Notes under the pieces: model-generated | Told to the model about the DNA's origin: nothing | Database searches by the model: none | Seen by the model: only the letters and a program-made list of their open reading frames with translations | Origin: Trichoplax adhaerens | Lineage: Eukaryota > Placozoa > Uniplacotomia > Trichoplacea > Trichoplacidae | Assembly: GCF_000150275.1 (NCBI RefSeq) | Contig: NW_002060943.1 | Span: 4,360,008 to 4,424,007 of the forward strand | Direction of reading: 5' to 3' | Length of the DNA: 64,000 bases | Made by a program: the position numbers and the translations under genes | Shown: one piece after another, positions 25,701-38,326 of the stretch | Layout: every line of letters begins with the position of its first letter | How positions within the stretch are numbered: position 1 is the first letter of the stretch

Positions 25701-27261
25701 TGATCACTATACTACTTTAACCACTGAGGTAAAATTTACCTCTACGACCTTAACTTAGGAATTAGTCTACGCCAGTACTTACTTTTTAATACATAGTTCT
25801 TGCTAAGCGCAGTTTAGTAATTTAAATTTAGCATATTAGAAGTTGATACCTTCTCTATAAAGATTAAATGCTAGTAAAATCCATTACCTGATCGATGTTT
25901 TCTGTTTGATTTAATGCAGCAATTTGACTAACTGTGGATATTACATCTCACAATTTTCATGTTTGAAACGAATGCTCTTCTAATGATTATTTTACGCACT
26001 TTAAAATGTATAGAGAGCGATGTTATCCGTGCTTTTCTTGCTATGATAAAATGTATAGCACCTACCTATGTATTCGAATTCAAGCGCGAGAAAACTAGTT
26101 TCGCTCTGATGCATAACATATATATAGTTAATTTTATAGGAAACATTACGCGACATTGCCGAAATTCAATATACCATATTTGATTGGATGTTTGAAATAG
26201 TGAAATAGGATACTATATCTTTAATTATCGTAACTATTACTAGAACATCGATAATACTCTTGCAGGACAATTATTTCTAATCTTGGAGCTTACATAAAAC
26301 TTGATAGGGCTGTTTCATAAAGTTCTCTCCTACATCCTTTACATATCTCATGATATTGTACAATACTTATCTCAGCTACTATAGGAAGGACGCCAGATGA
26401 ACCGTAGCACTCTGAAATGAGTAGCGTTGTACTCTGTTTGATACTTTACGTAGTTGTACTAGGAATGTTTCGTAAAATATATTTTCTAAACCGTAGACTG
26501 ATGCAACTGTGCAATTCTAAATGAATGAAAAAAAAAATAAGATCGTGTATGATTACAATTGATGAGTTAAATGACAAACTCTTGATTTACAAATTATGTA
26601 TCCAAGCCTAGCAATAGCAATAACTGGTACTAATGATACTGCGTATTGTAGAATACAATGTCAATAACTAGAACAATTCTCTTTCTACCAAAAAAGCAAT
26701 TTTATAAGCACATGCACTAGTAAACATAGACTTATCATTTTAAAAATAGGCAAAGTTACAGGCTAGATTTGTTAAAAATTAGATCCTAAAGATAATTTCG
26801 ATTTCTGCTTCGTCGAGTTAAAATGTATCTTGTTAATTCGCTCAAAATGGGAAACAGTTAAATATCAAGGTAGCAAACTAATCTTATAACCATAGCACTC
26901 ATATACGTGAGAATTGTGATTACATTACTACAGTTCGCATTAACCTTATCTTTAGTAAGAACTCAACCTGAAATAATCATAAATTTTCGGACATTTATGC
27001 TTTTATTTTCCTATTCTAATCTTTTGATGTGTATGAAAATGCAGTAAAAAATAGGAAAGTAACGCTACCTTTTCTTCGCTATGAAAGGTTTTTCCTCCGG
27101 TTGTTGAACGTACACTAAAGGAAGTTTTAAAAAACGAATGCGATAATTCTATAATACAAGCGTGGACGAACTTCTTTAAAGGAATATCAAAAGTGATGAT
27201 GGAAGAATTGAGTAATGTTAAATCTCCTCAGTTTTGTGATATAGTCGATTTAGAAAACTGA
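19778..27261 (+). CDS. Haem globin (neuroglobin/globin X-like) with N-terminal acylation motif
   Basis: Three exons, 19778-19956, 25223-25451 and 27088-27261, give 193 aa. Exon 1 carries the A-B helices with W43 and a glycine 11 residues later, spaced as in neuroglobin. Exon 2 begins LFKLYP and holds the C-F helices: C2 P66, CD1 F72, distal E7 H93 and proximal F8 H125. The E7-F8 spacing of 32 also matches neuroglobin. Exon 3 supplies the G-H helices (ERTLKEVLK, AWTNFFKGISKVM). The introns fall at the two classical globin sites: B12.2 (phase 2) and G7.0 (phase 0, donor gtaagt). I chose the ATG at 19778 over the upstream in-frame ATG at 19724 because its context is stronger (aaaATGG) and it exposes MGIRLSC, which fits N-myristoylation at G2 with possible palmitoylation at C7. 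The product would be a membrane-anchored O2- or redox-binding globin. Intron 1 must use a GC donor. Introns are 5266 and 1636 bp. Confidence 0.85.
19957..25222 (+). other. Globin intron 1 with a GC-AG boundary
   Basis: To keep the frame into exon 2, exon 1 must end ...TTT GTA AG, giving a donor of AAG|GCTAGT at 19957. The acceptor is gctaatag|c at 25222. The first base of exon 2 completes an AGC codon (S60), and the joined product aligns without a gap to the globin B-C junction. A textbook gtaagg donor lies five bases upstream (19952) but leaves phase 0, which is incompatible with exon 2; an in-frame TGA lies just before that exon. No further exon was recognised in the intron. Confidence 0.7.
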
Positions 27262-30200
27262 TGAACCCGAATTTATCCGATATGATACTGTGGATAATTA
27301 AATTCCAGATATGTTTCTAGTTATTACGTCGAAAGATAATTATAGTAGGCAGTATACGATAATAAAATGCTAGGCTACTACTTATTGATAAATTTATAAC
27401 GTGAAATTGAACCTAAATGTTCTTATTCTAGTAATCCGTTTCTGTAATGGAAAAGGAATATGGAAATGCTTATTTAATGCTTACACCAAGATAGATCTGG
27501 GAGTATGACGTATAATTCTTCATAATTTTAAAATTTTAACCCGAAAAAGCGACTGGATTACGAATAAGTACTGTACAGAATTGATAATATTAAGCATGAT
27601 ATTGCTACTTAAAATTAAAGCCAAAGATGTCATTGCGCATTCATGTAATCCGGTATTTGATTGGAGCAAGAACATGGCAGACTATAATCACTGAGGGTCG
27701 ATGAATAATATTTAAATACTCAGCGAGGCAAAATCTGTACACAGGCTTAAGTTATATGTATGATAAGTTACTTGTAAAACAATTAACCGAATGTCGACAT
27801 GTAACTTAACCTGAAAAAAACACAAAACACTTCCTAACGTTGTATTGATTGCTGGCTCACTTTGACTACTAATCTAGTAACTCAAAGTAGATACAAACTA
27901 AAATCCTAAAATGATCATGGACATAATACATATTCAAATAAATTTTTACTACTGCTAGTCGCCTTTGCATTATTTTCTCATCGTAGCATTATACTCGTAT
28001 TCAGCCTATCATGATTTAATACTTTAGAATATAAGGCTGACGATAAACTAACTAGTCTAATAATAATATTTTACGACAACAAAACTGTTTTCTATTAGTC
28101 CTCCATACGTAAGTGATGATTCTCGAGTTTATTAAACAGTTTTCTATAATTAACGTATTAGGGCAAAGTTTATAATGTACGAAATTAGTTTTGTACTTAC
28201 ATAAAAATATGATGAAATACCATATTCTGATATTATAGCTTAATTGATATTGGTGCATCAAATGACGTAACTAATAGTATCTTCAACTGTTCTCAAACTT
28301 ACTCTACTTGATTGAGACCGCAATTTATTAAATTGGGCAATTTCTTGCGGAGTCGTAATGCGATGTACGTGAGTTGCTTAGTACAGTATTAGTTGAGCTG
28401 GTAGTATTGAAAAGGGCTATATTTCTCGGTCTCTTATGCCATTTCCTTTATATTTTCTACGGAGGGTCTTACTTACAGAGGGCTATAACTTATTAATATA
28501 AGTTTATAGTAATTTTCAATCTAGCATCTGAAACTTTATAAGCTTGCTACCTTTTTGAGATTTTGCTTATTTGGTAATCTGGATTAGTTTTGAGCCATTA
28601 TTTTATTTCCATATTTTTAAGGAGATAGCCCCGAAAAAGGTCCTAAATTACCTGGAATATCGACACGATATTAATCTTTAGCATCTGGGAATACTTTTGT
28701 TCAAAGAATGAATTTAAAGATAAATATACTTGAAAAGACTGCTTGCTGATGGCCGTTGTTTATAAAATAATCCTGCGGGAACTTATGTAAAATACGATAG
28801 TCTTGAGATTGTCATATATTCCCAATGCAAGTTCCTCCTCGTCCGCACTAGTATTTATACAGATTTAAATGTTTAATAATAGAACGTTAGCTTTCTATTA
28901 ATAATATCTAAATATTATATATTAACTAAGGGGAAGAGCGCATACTGTGAATATTTGAAGTTTTTTGGAATTTATCTTATCAGAATTTATTGTAGTCTTA
29001 ATCTTGAGCTGGCTGTTTCATGAAATTTTAATTTATGTTTAATACTTGGTTTAGAATAGATTAATTTAATCTAATTACTTTTCGAAACCGTTACAAGGCA
29101 TCTTTATTCTAATAACAGCCTAGAATGGCAATCTGTTTACCATATTCTAGAGTGTATTATGCTATCGGAGAGCAATTCACATGATTAAAGTGACCTATGC
29201 TACAATAATCGACTATCTGATTTGTTGGCATAGCTAAGGGTGATTGAAATTAGATTCTACCGTAATAGATATAATATTAGGGTAGAAACTGCAATTACTA
29301 ATATAGTGTATAACAGGAGAAAACTCATACTTAGGGGTACCTACTAATAATCTTAGTATTTACTTTGGCTCTGTAAAGAAGTTCTGCATAACCATAATGC
29401 TCCATTATAACATTGTCACAAAACAGCTTTGCAACAAGATAACGCAATATACGATCAATAAGTCAATTCCTTGAACCACGTATCAAGGAACGATATCTGC
29501 ACTATCACAAACACTTTTGCTCTACTAGCAGACTACACAAAGACTTAAACGCCTCGTATTTTACGTTAAACACTAAGTTGGACAATTCTTCTTTATTTCA
29601 CGATATACTGCATTTATATACTATTCCTCAATAGTTCATGAGTCATAGTTAATACAATTAACATTAGAATCATTTACTGAATTAGATATTAATTTTAGCT
29701 ACTGCTCCCTTAATGCAGACAACAGTATTTACGAACATAGACATGTAATGACTAATACAGAATAGTCAGATTACGATATGTCCTATCACGGAACATTTCC
29801 ATGATAATTTACAGTCTACCATAAGTAAATTACAATCACAATGATTCGAACTGTAAGCAGATGATTTGCATTCCCTATTATAACTATTATAATTTCAGTA
29901 TGTGTATAAGTGTCACTGTCATAAAAAGTCAGTGCTATATTAAAATACAGTATATCCAAATTAGAAGTTAACTAAATAAGGATAGTCTAACAGAATTATC
30001 CTAACATAGTTATTTCTACTGTAATACAGTATTTAACACTGTAACAAACATCTACATCGAAGTAAAATATTTTAGAGTATCTTCTATACAAAGTTCTATA
30101 ATGTGAATGTTTTCACTCCGAAAATGTTTTAAATCTAGCAACGTGTCCCTTTATGTTGCAGTAAACAAGATTGTATCATGATCGAGAAGATTGAAATAAC

Positions 30201-33200
30201 TAATATGTAACTTGAGTGCTAATTGAGTGCTTTAGTTCGACAACAAGAATAGTTCAGTTGAAATTTAACGAGCACAATTCTCTATTTAAAAGCAGTAGTC
30301 TATGGAAGGGTTATCATTCATCATACTGGAAATTAGATATAATCAGATGTAGTAAAGGACTAAAAGTGGAGTCCTTTATAGCTTTAGTTCGAGACTATTA
30401 TTGCTTTACTATAGGAAATACCTTGAAAGTGGTAGTATTATTAAGTTTTACCCTGCCAAATCATGATGTGGCCATCTTTTCTTCTTCGCTATTTTACAAG
30501 ATTTTATATGGAATACTATAGGAATGACCTAAGAGCAATCTCCTAATCTAAAGAGAGGGGGTTTGATAGTCTATTGGGATTTTAAATGAATTTGTCTCAG
30601 TAATAAAGCCCTATATATAGAGAAAGGGGATTTATTACATGACATTAAAGTACTGTAATGTATAGTACTGTATAGTGATAGAGTCACCTTAAAACTTCGT
30701 TCTAAAATACCAACAGCCAATACTAATGTTAGAAAAGTAATCATAGTTGTCATATAAAACTTTTTATAAAACTTAAAATATTTTAAATATTTGGCAAATT
30801 CAAGAGCTTTTCTAAACTTATTGAAGGCGGCTTTAAATTCTAGTGAATTCGTTTCTTAAATTTTTGCAAATGTTTAATTTTTGGATTAAAAATGCAATTA
30901 TGCATCAATATGGTTATTAACGAAAAATGTCGATAGTTCCACATCACCTTATCAACATAATTGTTCTTTTTTCTGTCTTATTAAGATTCTTCGATGATTT
31001 TAACTCAATTTTTATTTATAATCTTGGAATTACGGAAAGATGGATATCATTCATGACTTATATGTTACATTGTTTATTTAGGGTGCGATCTTGGAGCACT
31101 TACTAAGGATTCAGCGTTTTATAAATGGTAAATATTGCATCATCGAACTGGAATCTGTCAGAAGACATTATCGTAATCAATACCACGGTAGTTGAAGATA
31201 TTGAATCTTTATTGACACACTATAACTTAATTGTTGCTTAACTATGATTCATTGAATAAGCAACTGCCTTAATACTAAAATCAGTAGCGTATTACATGAA
31301 TTCCTATCTCCTACTTCAAGTATAGCCCTCACTCCGTCCAAGGTGATCAAGGCCGAGGTACTATACTTACAGCAAATACAATATGTAGATGGTCTAATTC
31401 GTGCAAATTACAGTACTATATTTTCGTAATAGTTGAACTAAATTCAGTTTTCAATTTGATTATATCTGCATATAAGAGCACGTGATTATCAGGGGAAATG
31501 ATTTTCGGTAAAAAAATGCATTAGATAGCATAGGATATCGGTCTGTGCGTTTAAAATTTACTCACAGAATATGGATTCACCCTATCCTATTTCGCATATT
31601 GTTTGGAGAAGTAAATAATATATCGTTTTGCATGTAGTAATGACATTTAGAATAGGTAGTATTGCTTGTCTTTATTGAAGTCTATGTTTCTAGGTTAGAC
31701 TACTAATTAAAATCAATGCTTGGATTATATCCTAATCAATAGGGGGGTATAAATTACATATCCAGCTTTTTATGTGTAATTATGGCCATTGGATGATTTA
31801 TTGAAGCATCTCAAGTATGACATAATCATATAGTATTTTGTATTTATTGTAACCTATGAACGGAATTCATGCGATATTATATGCAGCAGTAGCATTTAAA
31901 CTGAGAAATTAAAAACATTTATTATACAATGATGATATTAAATATGCATGATTGACTATATAAACAGCTATTGTTGTTGAGTTGTACTTATTCCGAAGTA
32001 CAGTATAGCATCAGTTAGTTGTCAAGACTATTTCTGTACCAATAGTATATCAACAAGTGACTCAAATACTACTAGAAGTAATACAAAATAGCATCATCTT
32101 GTACTTCCGTAATTAGCAACCTAAATTTCTATATAGTTACTTACCAAATCTTATCGTAGCCGATACTGACATAATTCAAGGAATGCAAAATGGCTATTTC
32201 TTAAATTGTGAATTATAATCTTTATTAATGATATCAGTAATGCATCATTTAAAATGTATTATTGAGTTGTATAGTGATCAGGTTTTTATACAGAGTTTGA
32301 ATTTACAACGATAATATCACGAATCTGTGGGATTCCCTTAAATAGATTAATCTATTCTACCTGATTTTATGAATGTAAGGACGCAATTTGTCAGAAATAG
32401 GTATTATGTAGTTTACTATTAGTAGCTAAAGATACAATAGAAGGTGTAGCTGGAGATTTCACCAACTATAATTATGAATCGTACGAATAAATCCCCAGAT
32501 AAAGCTCATTTCCCCTTTGTTTGTTTACATATCGCAATAGGGATCGTCTATCAGATCGATATATTATAAGAAAGAACTAAGATAGTTTTTGAACAATTTC
32601 AAAGTACAGGAATTCGCTATAATGTTCAGAAGTAAACTGCAACAACATTCGAGTACTAATTGATGCTTACAAAATTGCTATTCTATATTTCTATAAGAAT
32701 ATTGTTAGTATTATTAATGTTCATCCTATATGCACATATTAGTATGATGTCGATTTAACCTTTATATTAAATTATTAAAGGGCGTACTTACATAATTCAA
32801 AAATATTCTTATAAGTAAAGTGAATAAACAGAGTCCACTTTTATTACCTTCTTTGACCTATCTATAAATCGCGGTTATTACGTCATTTAAGCATTTTACC
32901 AGTATTGTTTATAGAATCCGCCAATTAAGTTAAATTTACTGGCGAAAAAATAATCTGATCGAAACAAAGCTACTTTACTTCAATACAGTGCAGGTGAGTA
33001 AAATTCAGGTTTTTGTAATTACTGGCCAAAAGTTTTCTAAATTTACTAAAGCTATTTCTATGTCGATAAGTAATAGAAGCCTTTAACCGCAAGTACTATT
33101 TTTATCTATTGTTTATTTATTCTTCTATCGTGGGTTCTGTTTAAATCTCTGTAATAAATTTAAATTTATGCTATCTTATAAGAATCATTAAATTTGTAAA

Positions 33201-33784
33201 AACATTAGCAAAAATATAAATATAGGCGCACTTGGAGTTGGTTTTCAGAGAACCTACTTTGAAATCACAAGCTTAGTATCGAAGCAACTGTTTTAATTTT
33301 TATAAAAACCAAGAAAAATTGCGGTAAGTCGATAATATTCGAAAGATTTAATTCGAATTCATCTGATATTGATTTTATAGTATTAAAATTCACCATATAA
33401 GTTTGGAAGACTTTGTTAACTATTACTTAACATGATGAAGTTATTATGATTTATTTGCGGCATTAAAAGCTACACTGATTTAATTATGTAACGACCATAA
33501 ACTAATTTATACACTTTGCATATATATTTTAAAATTGTAAAATTAGGGTATAAATTCAAATCCTGTTCATATATCACTATTTTAGTAGTCACCATTTGTA
33601 CTCCACTTTCTTTGATAGTTTTATAACTTCTTTCTAATATTTCGATGTTATAGCTTGCACACTTTTGATCGTTTAATTTATTTAGTTAGCCTGTTTAGAA
33701 ATTATTTCTGTTAGCTGTACAGATTCGTGTATTAAGATAATTAATAATAGTTTTTGGTCAGAAAATCCGGAACAGCCTGCTCTA
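27262..33784. other. Gene-poor interval between the globin and the IRF-like gene
   Basis: About 6.5 kb with no exon chain I can support. It holds the inverted repeat copy at 29414-30048. The open frames at 28052-28261 (minus) and 30216-30521 (plus) show no domain, no compatible splice partners and ordinary composition. The right end would contain the promoter of the IRF-like gene. Confidence 0.5.
29414..30048 (-). repeat. Dispersed repeat, copy B (inverted relative to copy A)
   Basis: This is the reverse complement of 15554-16183, beginning tgtcacaaaacagc at 29414. It differs from copy A by scattered substitutions and a few short indels, for example near 29578-29600, where copy A reads agtgaattctcaaa and copy B, reverse-complemented, reads agaagaattgtcca. 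It lies in the gene-poor interval between the globin and the IRF-like gene. The copies are about 13.9 kb apart in opposite orientation and bracket the whole globin gene. Confidence 0.85.
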
Positions 33785-36700
33785 ATGTTTTATTGGCGAC
33801 AAACTTTTAGATCTAAAAAATTCAAAATGAGAAAAAGAGTAATGACGGACTGGTTGAAGGAAATACTCGAAGAGAATGCTGTGGAAGGAATACATTACGT
33901 TAACGGGAGCAAGGATACCTTTGCTATCAAGTGGGTACATGCTTCCAATAAGAGCTATGACCCTGATTGTCACGGTGCTATATTTAAACGTTGGATGAAG
34001 AAAAGTAGAAAATTAGATAAATATAAGTCAAATTATAGTATGTGGAAGACCAACTTCCGCTGTGCTATTAATTCTCTTCCGGACGTCATGTGTTTGAGCG
34101 CCACAGATAGTCAATTTGCTGATGATGATAAATATAAAGGTTACAAAATATTCCAGTTTGTTGATGAAAAACTGAAATCTCAGCGTAAGTTATTTGTATA
34201 TCACTTTGATTGCGAGAGAAATAAAATGATTAATTTTTATCGTAATTAATATACCTGCTATATATAATTCGTATTTTGTCAACATAATTTTAGCATATCT
34301 CGAAAAAAATGGAACAAATAACTTGAAATATACAAATATATATGAGTAATAATTAGGCTTTACTTTTGCAGTTATAACGAAGTCTCGGAATCGTCAAAAT
34401 CAAAATCGCAAATTCAAGTCTGAAAGAAAGGTAAAATAAATTCAATATTTGTATTCTACTGCTATCATAATATTCAGTTCAATAGACTATTCCCCCGAAT
34501 TAGTCTATCTTTCTAGTACTTTGTTGTATGTTGATGAAGTATTCAATCTGATAAAAAGCACTTAATATTCAAAATCAATACAATTCAATCAAAATTTAAC
34601 TATCGGTTCGTGAATATTGAGTGTAACCTAGGATAGTTGCGGGTATTAAGATAAACTATAATTTTGCACAAGTTATGTTAGCGTGTATCGATTAATAATG
34701 TAGCTATTATTACAGTTAAATACTTGTCTAGATAACTAGATTCAAGTGAGAGCCAGATGGTCTTAATTATCGCACTAATTCATATTAGTCGCAAAATTTG
34801 ATAATAATTTTGAACTAATAAACCGAAGTTCATATTTTTTCTGGATGATAATACTATAAATTTGAGTTTGGTTTAAGAAGTCAAGGATAAAATCTCCATA
34901 TAAAGACTTACTAGAAACTTAATAATCAGTCATCATGGCAACACAATGTCTTTTTCTAATATGTAGTCTATAGTGTTGCAATAATTTCTAAAATATTTCA
35001 ATTAGTTATCACATGTAACTAAATCAGGTAAAGTATAAAGGATTAAAAATTACATTGGAGTTATTTTACGCAAAGGTAGATAAAGTATCAAAGGGTGATT
35101 GTCAAAAATCAAATATTCCTGTATCAATTCTTTAGGTATAGGTGTTAAATCCTCACCGATTGATTTTTATTGACATATCATATGAGTATAATAGGAGCTA
35201 TTAAATCATGATAGAGAGAAATGGGAATAGATTATATTATTAGAACATAATAATATTGCTCAAGTTACGAGTTTAAGTGTACTTTTGACTAGTGATTTGC
35301 TGTTTTGTATGTGGTTGGATTTGAAATATCTTATTAACATGATATTTTTCAAATTGAATGTAGGCCTGCCATTTAGATAAGTCAGGAAGATGTTCAATGG
35401 GTAAAATTAAGATGACTATCCAATAATTTACTAATATTTAAATTAAAGTAAAGACAGAGCTCAAATTTTCATGCTATAGTGTTACCACTTTGTATCTGTG
35501 TAAGCTTACAAACAGTTCTCACAATTAGCAAGAAGCAGTGGATATCTCCAAAATTGCCTGATTACTACCAGCTAGTAATCATACTGTATATTATAATATC
35601 AATATAGGTGATTTAGACTCAAATGCGTCAAGTCCTCATGAATCATTATCACCGGTACAAACACCACCACAGTCGTCAGAGCTCTTGGCAAGTTCTTTTG
35701 GCTATACCGTATGTTCCAATGATGACAGACACTATTCAGGTTGATAGAATTATTTTCATTGCTGGTATTTTTTAAATCTATAATTATATAATGAAAGTTA
35801 ATTATTAGTTGCGTAGAAGAACACTAGAATTAGACTGATCGGTTGAACAGTGAAATATTGACTTGTAAATTTTAATTAACTCTATAGATTAGGAAAATAA
35901 CATTTTCATTTGTGTATTGTTTCTTATTAGGAGATAGTCATTTCTCAAGGGATGAAGAATATTGGGTAAGAAAAGAGATAATAACTTTGCTTTTAGAATT
36001 GGCGATATCAGTATTTCTAAGTTATTGTGATCAGAGTTTATGCGGTATCTTACTGTTCTATAAATATCTTGTAAGTTACCCATAACGTACTTCATTATCA
36101 CTTAGCTCAGAATACGAGTAGCGACTACCAGAAACCCAAAATAAAAACATTAAGTCGATTATTGAACAGAAAATAATATTATTTCTGCAGTAAAGGCGCT
36201 TTTACGGTAGTGAATAATTTAAGTTAGACCGTGCTAGTGATTCATTTACTATGTAATAGTTTACAGAAATACCACACGTAAGTTCTTACAAGATTTCTTC
36301 ATACTTAGAGTTCAGTGAACCAGGCTAATAATTTGCTGGTCTACAGTAGCATAAATAAATGATATTCTTTTTAATTGGAGTAGAGGGTTATTAGTTCGCA
36401 ATTTCGAATTTATTTATTAAGCCTAGTAAAAATTTATAATTAATTGATTATACTCTTACCTTACGATATTTTGATTCATTTGATCATTTTTGTATTACAG
36501 TGATAATTAACTATTTTCTTAATATACGCGTGTTTACGTTGTCTATTGCATTTTATATTATTAGCTTAGCAGTTTCTTGATGTAATGCGACATTAAAATT
36601 ACTATTATGGGTTGTCTTGTGATCGAAATTGATGAATCTCATATCTGAAAACTCTTCATTTTTAGACTGATATTAGCGCTGTTCTCTCATTAAATGAAAA

Positions 36701-36833
36701 AGGGGATAAAATTAAAAATGATTATAATTTGAATGAAACTGCTCTATCGGAAATCAACCAGTGGGATGAAAATTTACGTGATGATGTCTACTTCGGCGGT
36801 TGGATGTATAGCGCACGGACATTTCCAATGTAA
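33785..36833 (+). CDS. IRF-family DNA-binding protein lacking the IRF-association domain
   Basis: Five phase-compatible exons, 33785-34184, 34372-34430, 35006-35027 (22 nt, tentative), 35608-35708 and 36666-36833, give 249 aa. Residues 15-130 match the IRF winged helix-turn-helix domain: DWLKE, IKWVHA, FKRWM, then MWKTNFRCAINSLPD. Three of the five signature tryptophans are kept (W23, W50, W70) and two are tyrosine (Y38, Y58). The recognition-helix residues R92, C93, N96 and S97 are intact. Next come a basic stretch (RNRQNQNRKFKSERK), a Ser/Pro-rich linker (SSPHESLSPVQTPPQSS) and an acidic, aromatic tail (QWDENLRDDVYFGGW). There is no IRF-association domain, so partner choice should differ from vertebrate IRF3-9; IRF1/2 are nearer in layout. 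The start could also be the in-frame ATG at 33827. Exons 1-2 and 4-5 are firmer than the bridge between them. Confidence 0.85.
35006..35027 (+). other. Candidate 22-nt microexon of the IRF-like gene
   Basis: Exon 2 ends in phase 0, while exon 4 needs an incoming phase of 1, so a bridging exon is required. The segment after the acceptor tatttcaattag reads LSHVTKS plus one base and ends at a strong donor, tcag|gtaaag. It fits both phases exactly. I saw no other segment between 34431 and 35607 that does so with comparable splice sites. It is an inference from phase bookkeeping. Confidence 0.5.
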
Positions 36834-38101
36834 TAAGATTCATTCAGCTCTTCTTATATCGTGAATCTATGAAGCATATTCTTCATAAAGCTTGGATTAG
36901 ATGGATTCACTATAACAGTAATCGTGCCTTTTGCACCTTTACTTGTCAGTAGCGTTGGTATCGTTAGCTAGCCCTACCCGAATCTATCAAATACTAATTC
37001 TTAAACTGAAAATTCGAAATGGGAGTCACATAAACATGGTCTATGATCTTTACCAGAACTTAAAATTTTTAGAATAATTTCTCATGCGTCATTGCTTAAA
37101 AATTATGATTAATTTTCGATAGATGCATCAATTTGTAGATCATTTATAAGTTTAATACAACTTCCATGTTCGAACCTTGTCAGTAAAAAATGACCTTGAT
37201 TGGTGTTGTAAATATCAAACCGATTTTTTCAGTTTTATTCTGTTTTTAGTATTGTTATTAAGAATATTCTGAATTGAAATTATTTTTTAACCATTTTCGA
37301 GTATTCTTTATAATAAGAATATATCCGTTTTCGTAACTACGATACTGAGCTGATCAAAATCAATATTGATGTACGAATTCTGGCCTCGAACGATTACCTT
37401 CAAATGATATCTAACGGGGGCTATCATAACCATGAAAAGATAATGTAATTGGAAATTTAATATTTTATTCAATAATGTAATTAATTGATGTAATCAGTTA
37501 TATGATATAATCATAATAGTGGCTTTGTCTACTGTATACCTATGTAAATGCTAGTATGCTTATAAATAGCTTACGGCTTTATCGAATAATGGCTAAGTGT
37601 AATTGAACGTGGAATTGTAAAAACGATTCATCAGTGAAACTTAGTCATGCCACATTTAGTACATACAAAGTTCAGCCTATAACATTAAAATAAATGTTAT
37701 TGCAATATTCATAAACATCACATTGGAAATTAATTACAGTGAAATATTACCTTTCAGAAAATTTCCTTTAGGATTATTTTGTTTGCAACCTTTACTTCGA
37801 CATCCTTAAATTGATTTTGATGGTTGGATAGCTTGAAATACGGTAAAAATTATTTTATGGAAAGTACGGATATGCGGAATGATTAGTGGACCATTTATGA
37901 ATATTTATGACAACTGGGGAAAAGTAATTACTGTCGGTATAATTAGGTTATGTTAGTAGTTAACCATGTGATGATTTGACTCCTATTTGTAAAAAAGCTG
38001 ACAACATAGCAAACTCCCTATCACAGTTGGCCCTGCATGGTGCCATGATCATATATTTCCGTCGGCGTCATGCATCAATAGCGCTGTAGAATGTAGAGAA
38101 T

Positions 38102-38326
38102 ATGCAAGGTCCTATACTTACAGTCCTACTAACTATCTCCGTTCATCTCGCTGGTGTCCGTGACCCTAAATATAAATCACCAGGCAGGCCTACACAAACA
38201 CACTCCATGCAGATTAATGCCGGTAATTCTCTGCAGAATCTTTCCGGGAATGTCCATTATAGCAATCCAAACGTATCAATGTTTGCTTTACTAAAGCTGG
38301 CCGTGCATGAAATTGCGATTAATTAA
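38102..38326 (+). pseudogene. GC-richer island with a 74-codon ORF, possible gene relic
   Basis: The stretch 38000-38330 is distinctly less AT-rich than its flanks. Its frame stays open from about 38007 to 38326 apart from one TAG just before the ATG at 38102. The product (MQGPILTVLLTISVHLAGVR to AVHEIAIN) has a hydrophobic start and no domain I recognise. The VHE near the end superficially recalls a metzincin zinc site, but the rest of the HExxH motif is missing. It may be a fragment of a decayed gene or an inserted segment. Confidence 0.2.

Noticed and set aside
25959-26183. Candidate globin G-H helix exon (NALLMIILRTLKCIE...)
   Set aside because: No acceptor AG lies between the in-frame upstream stop and the open frame. 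The segment at 27088-27261 has a good acceptor, the right phase and a much better match (AWTNFFKGISKVM).
33782-33973. Minus-strand ORF opposite the IRF domain
   Set aside because: It is antisense to a strongly supported DNA-binding domain and has no features of its own.
38282-38326. Metzincin-like zinc site (AVHEI)
   Set aside because: Only HE is present; the second histidine and glycine of the motif are missing and a stop follows.
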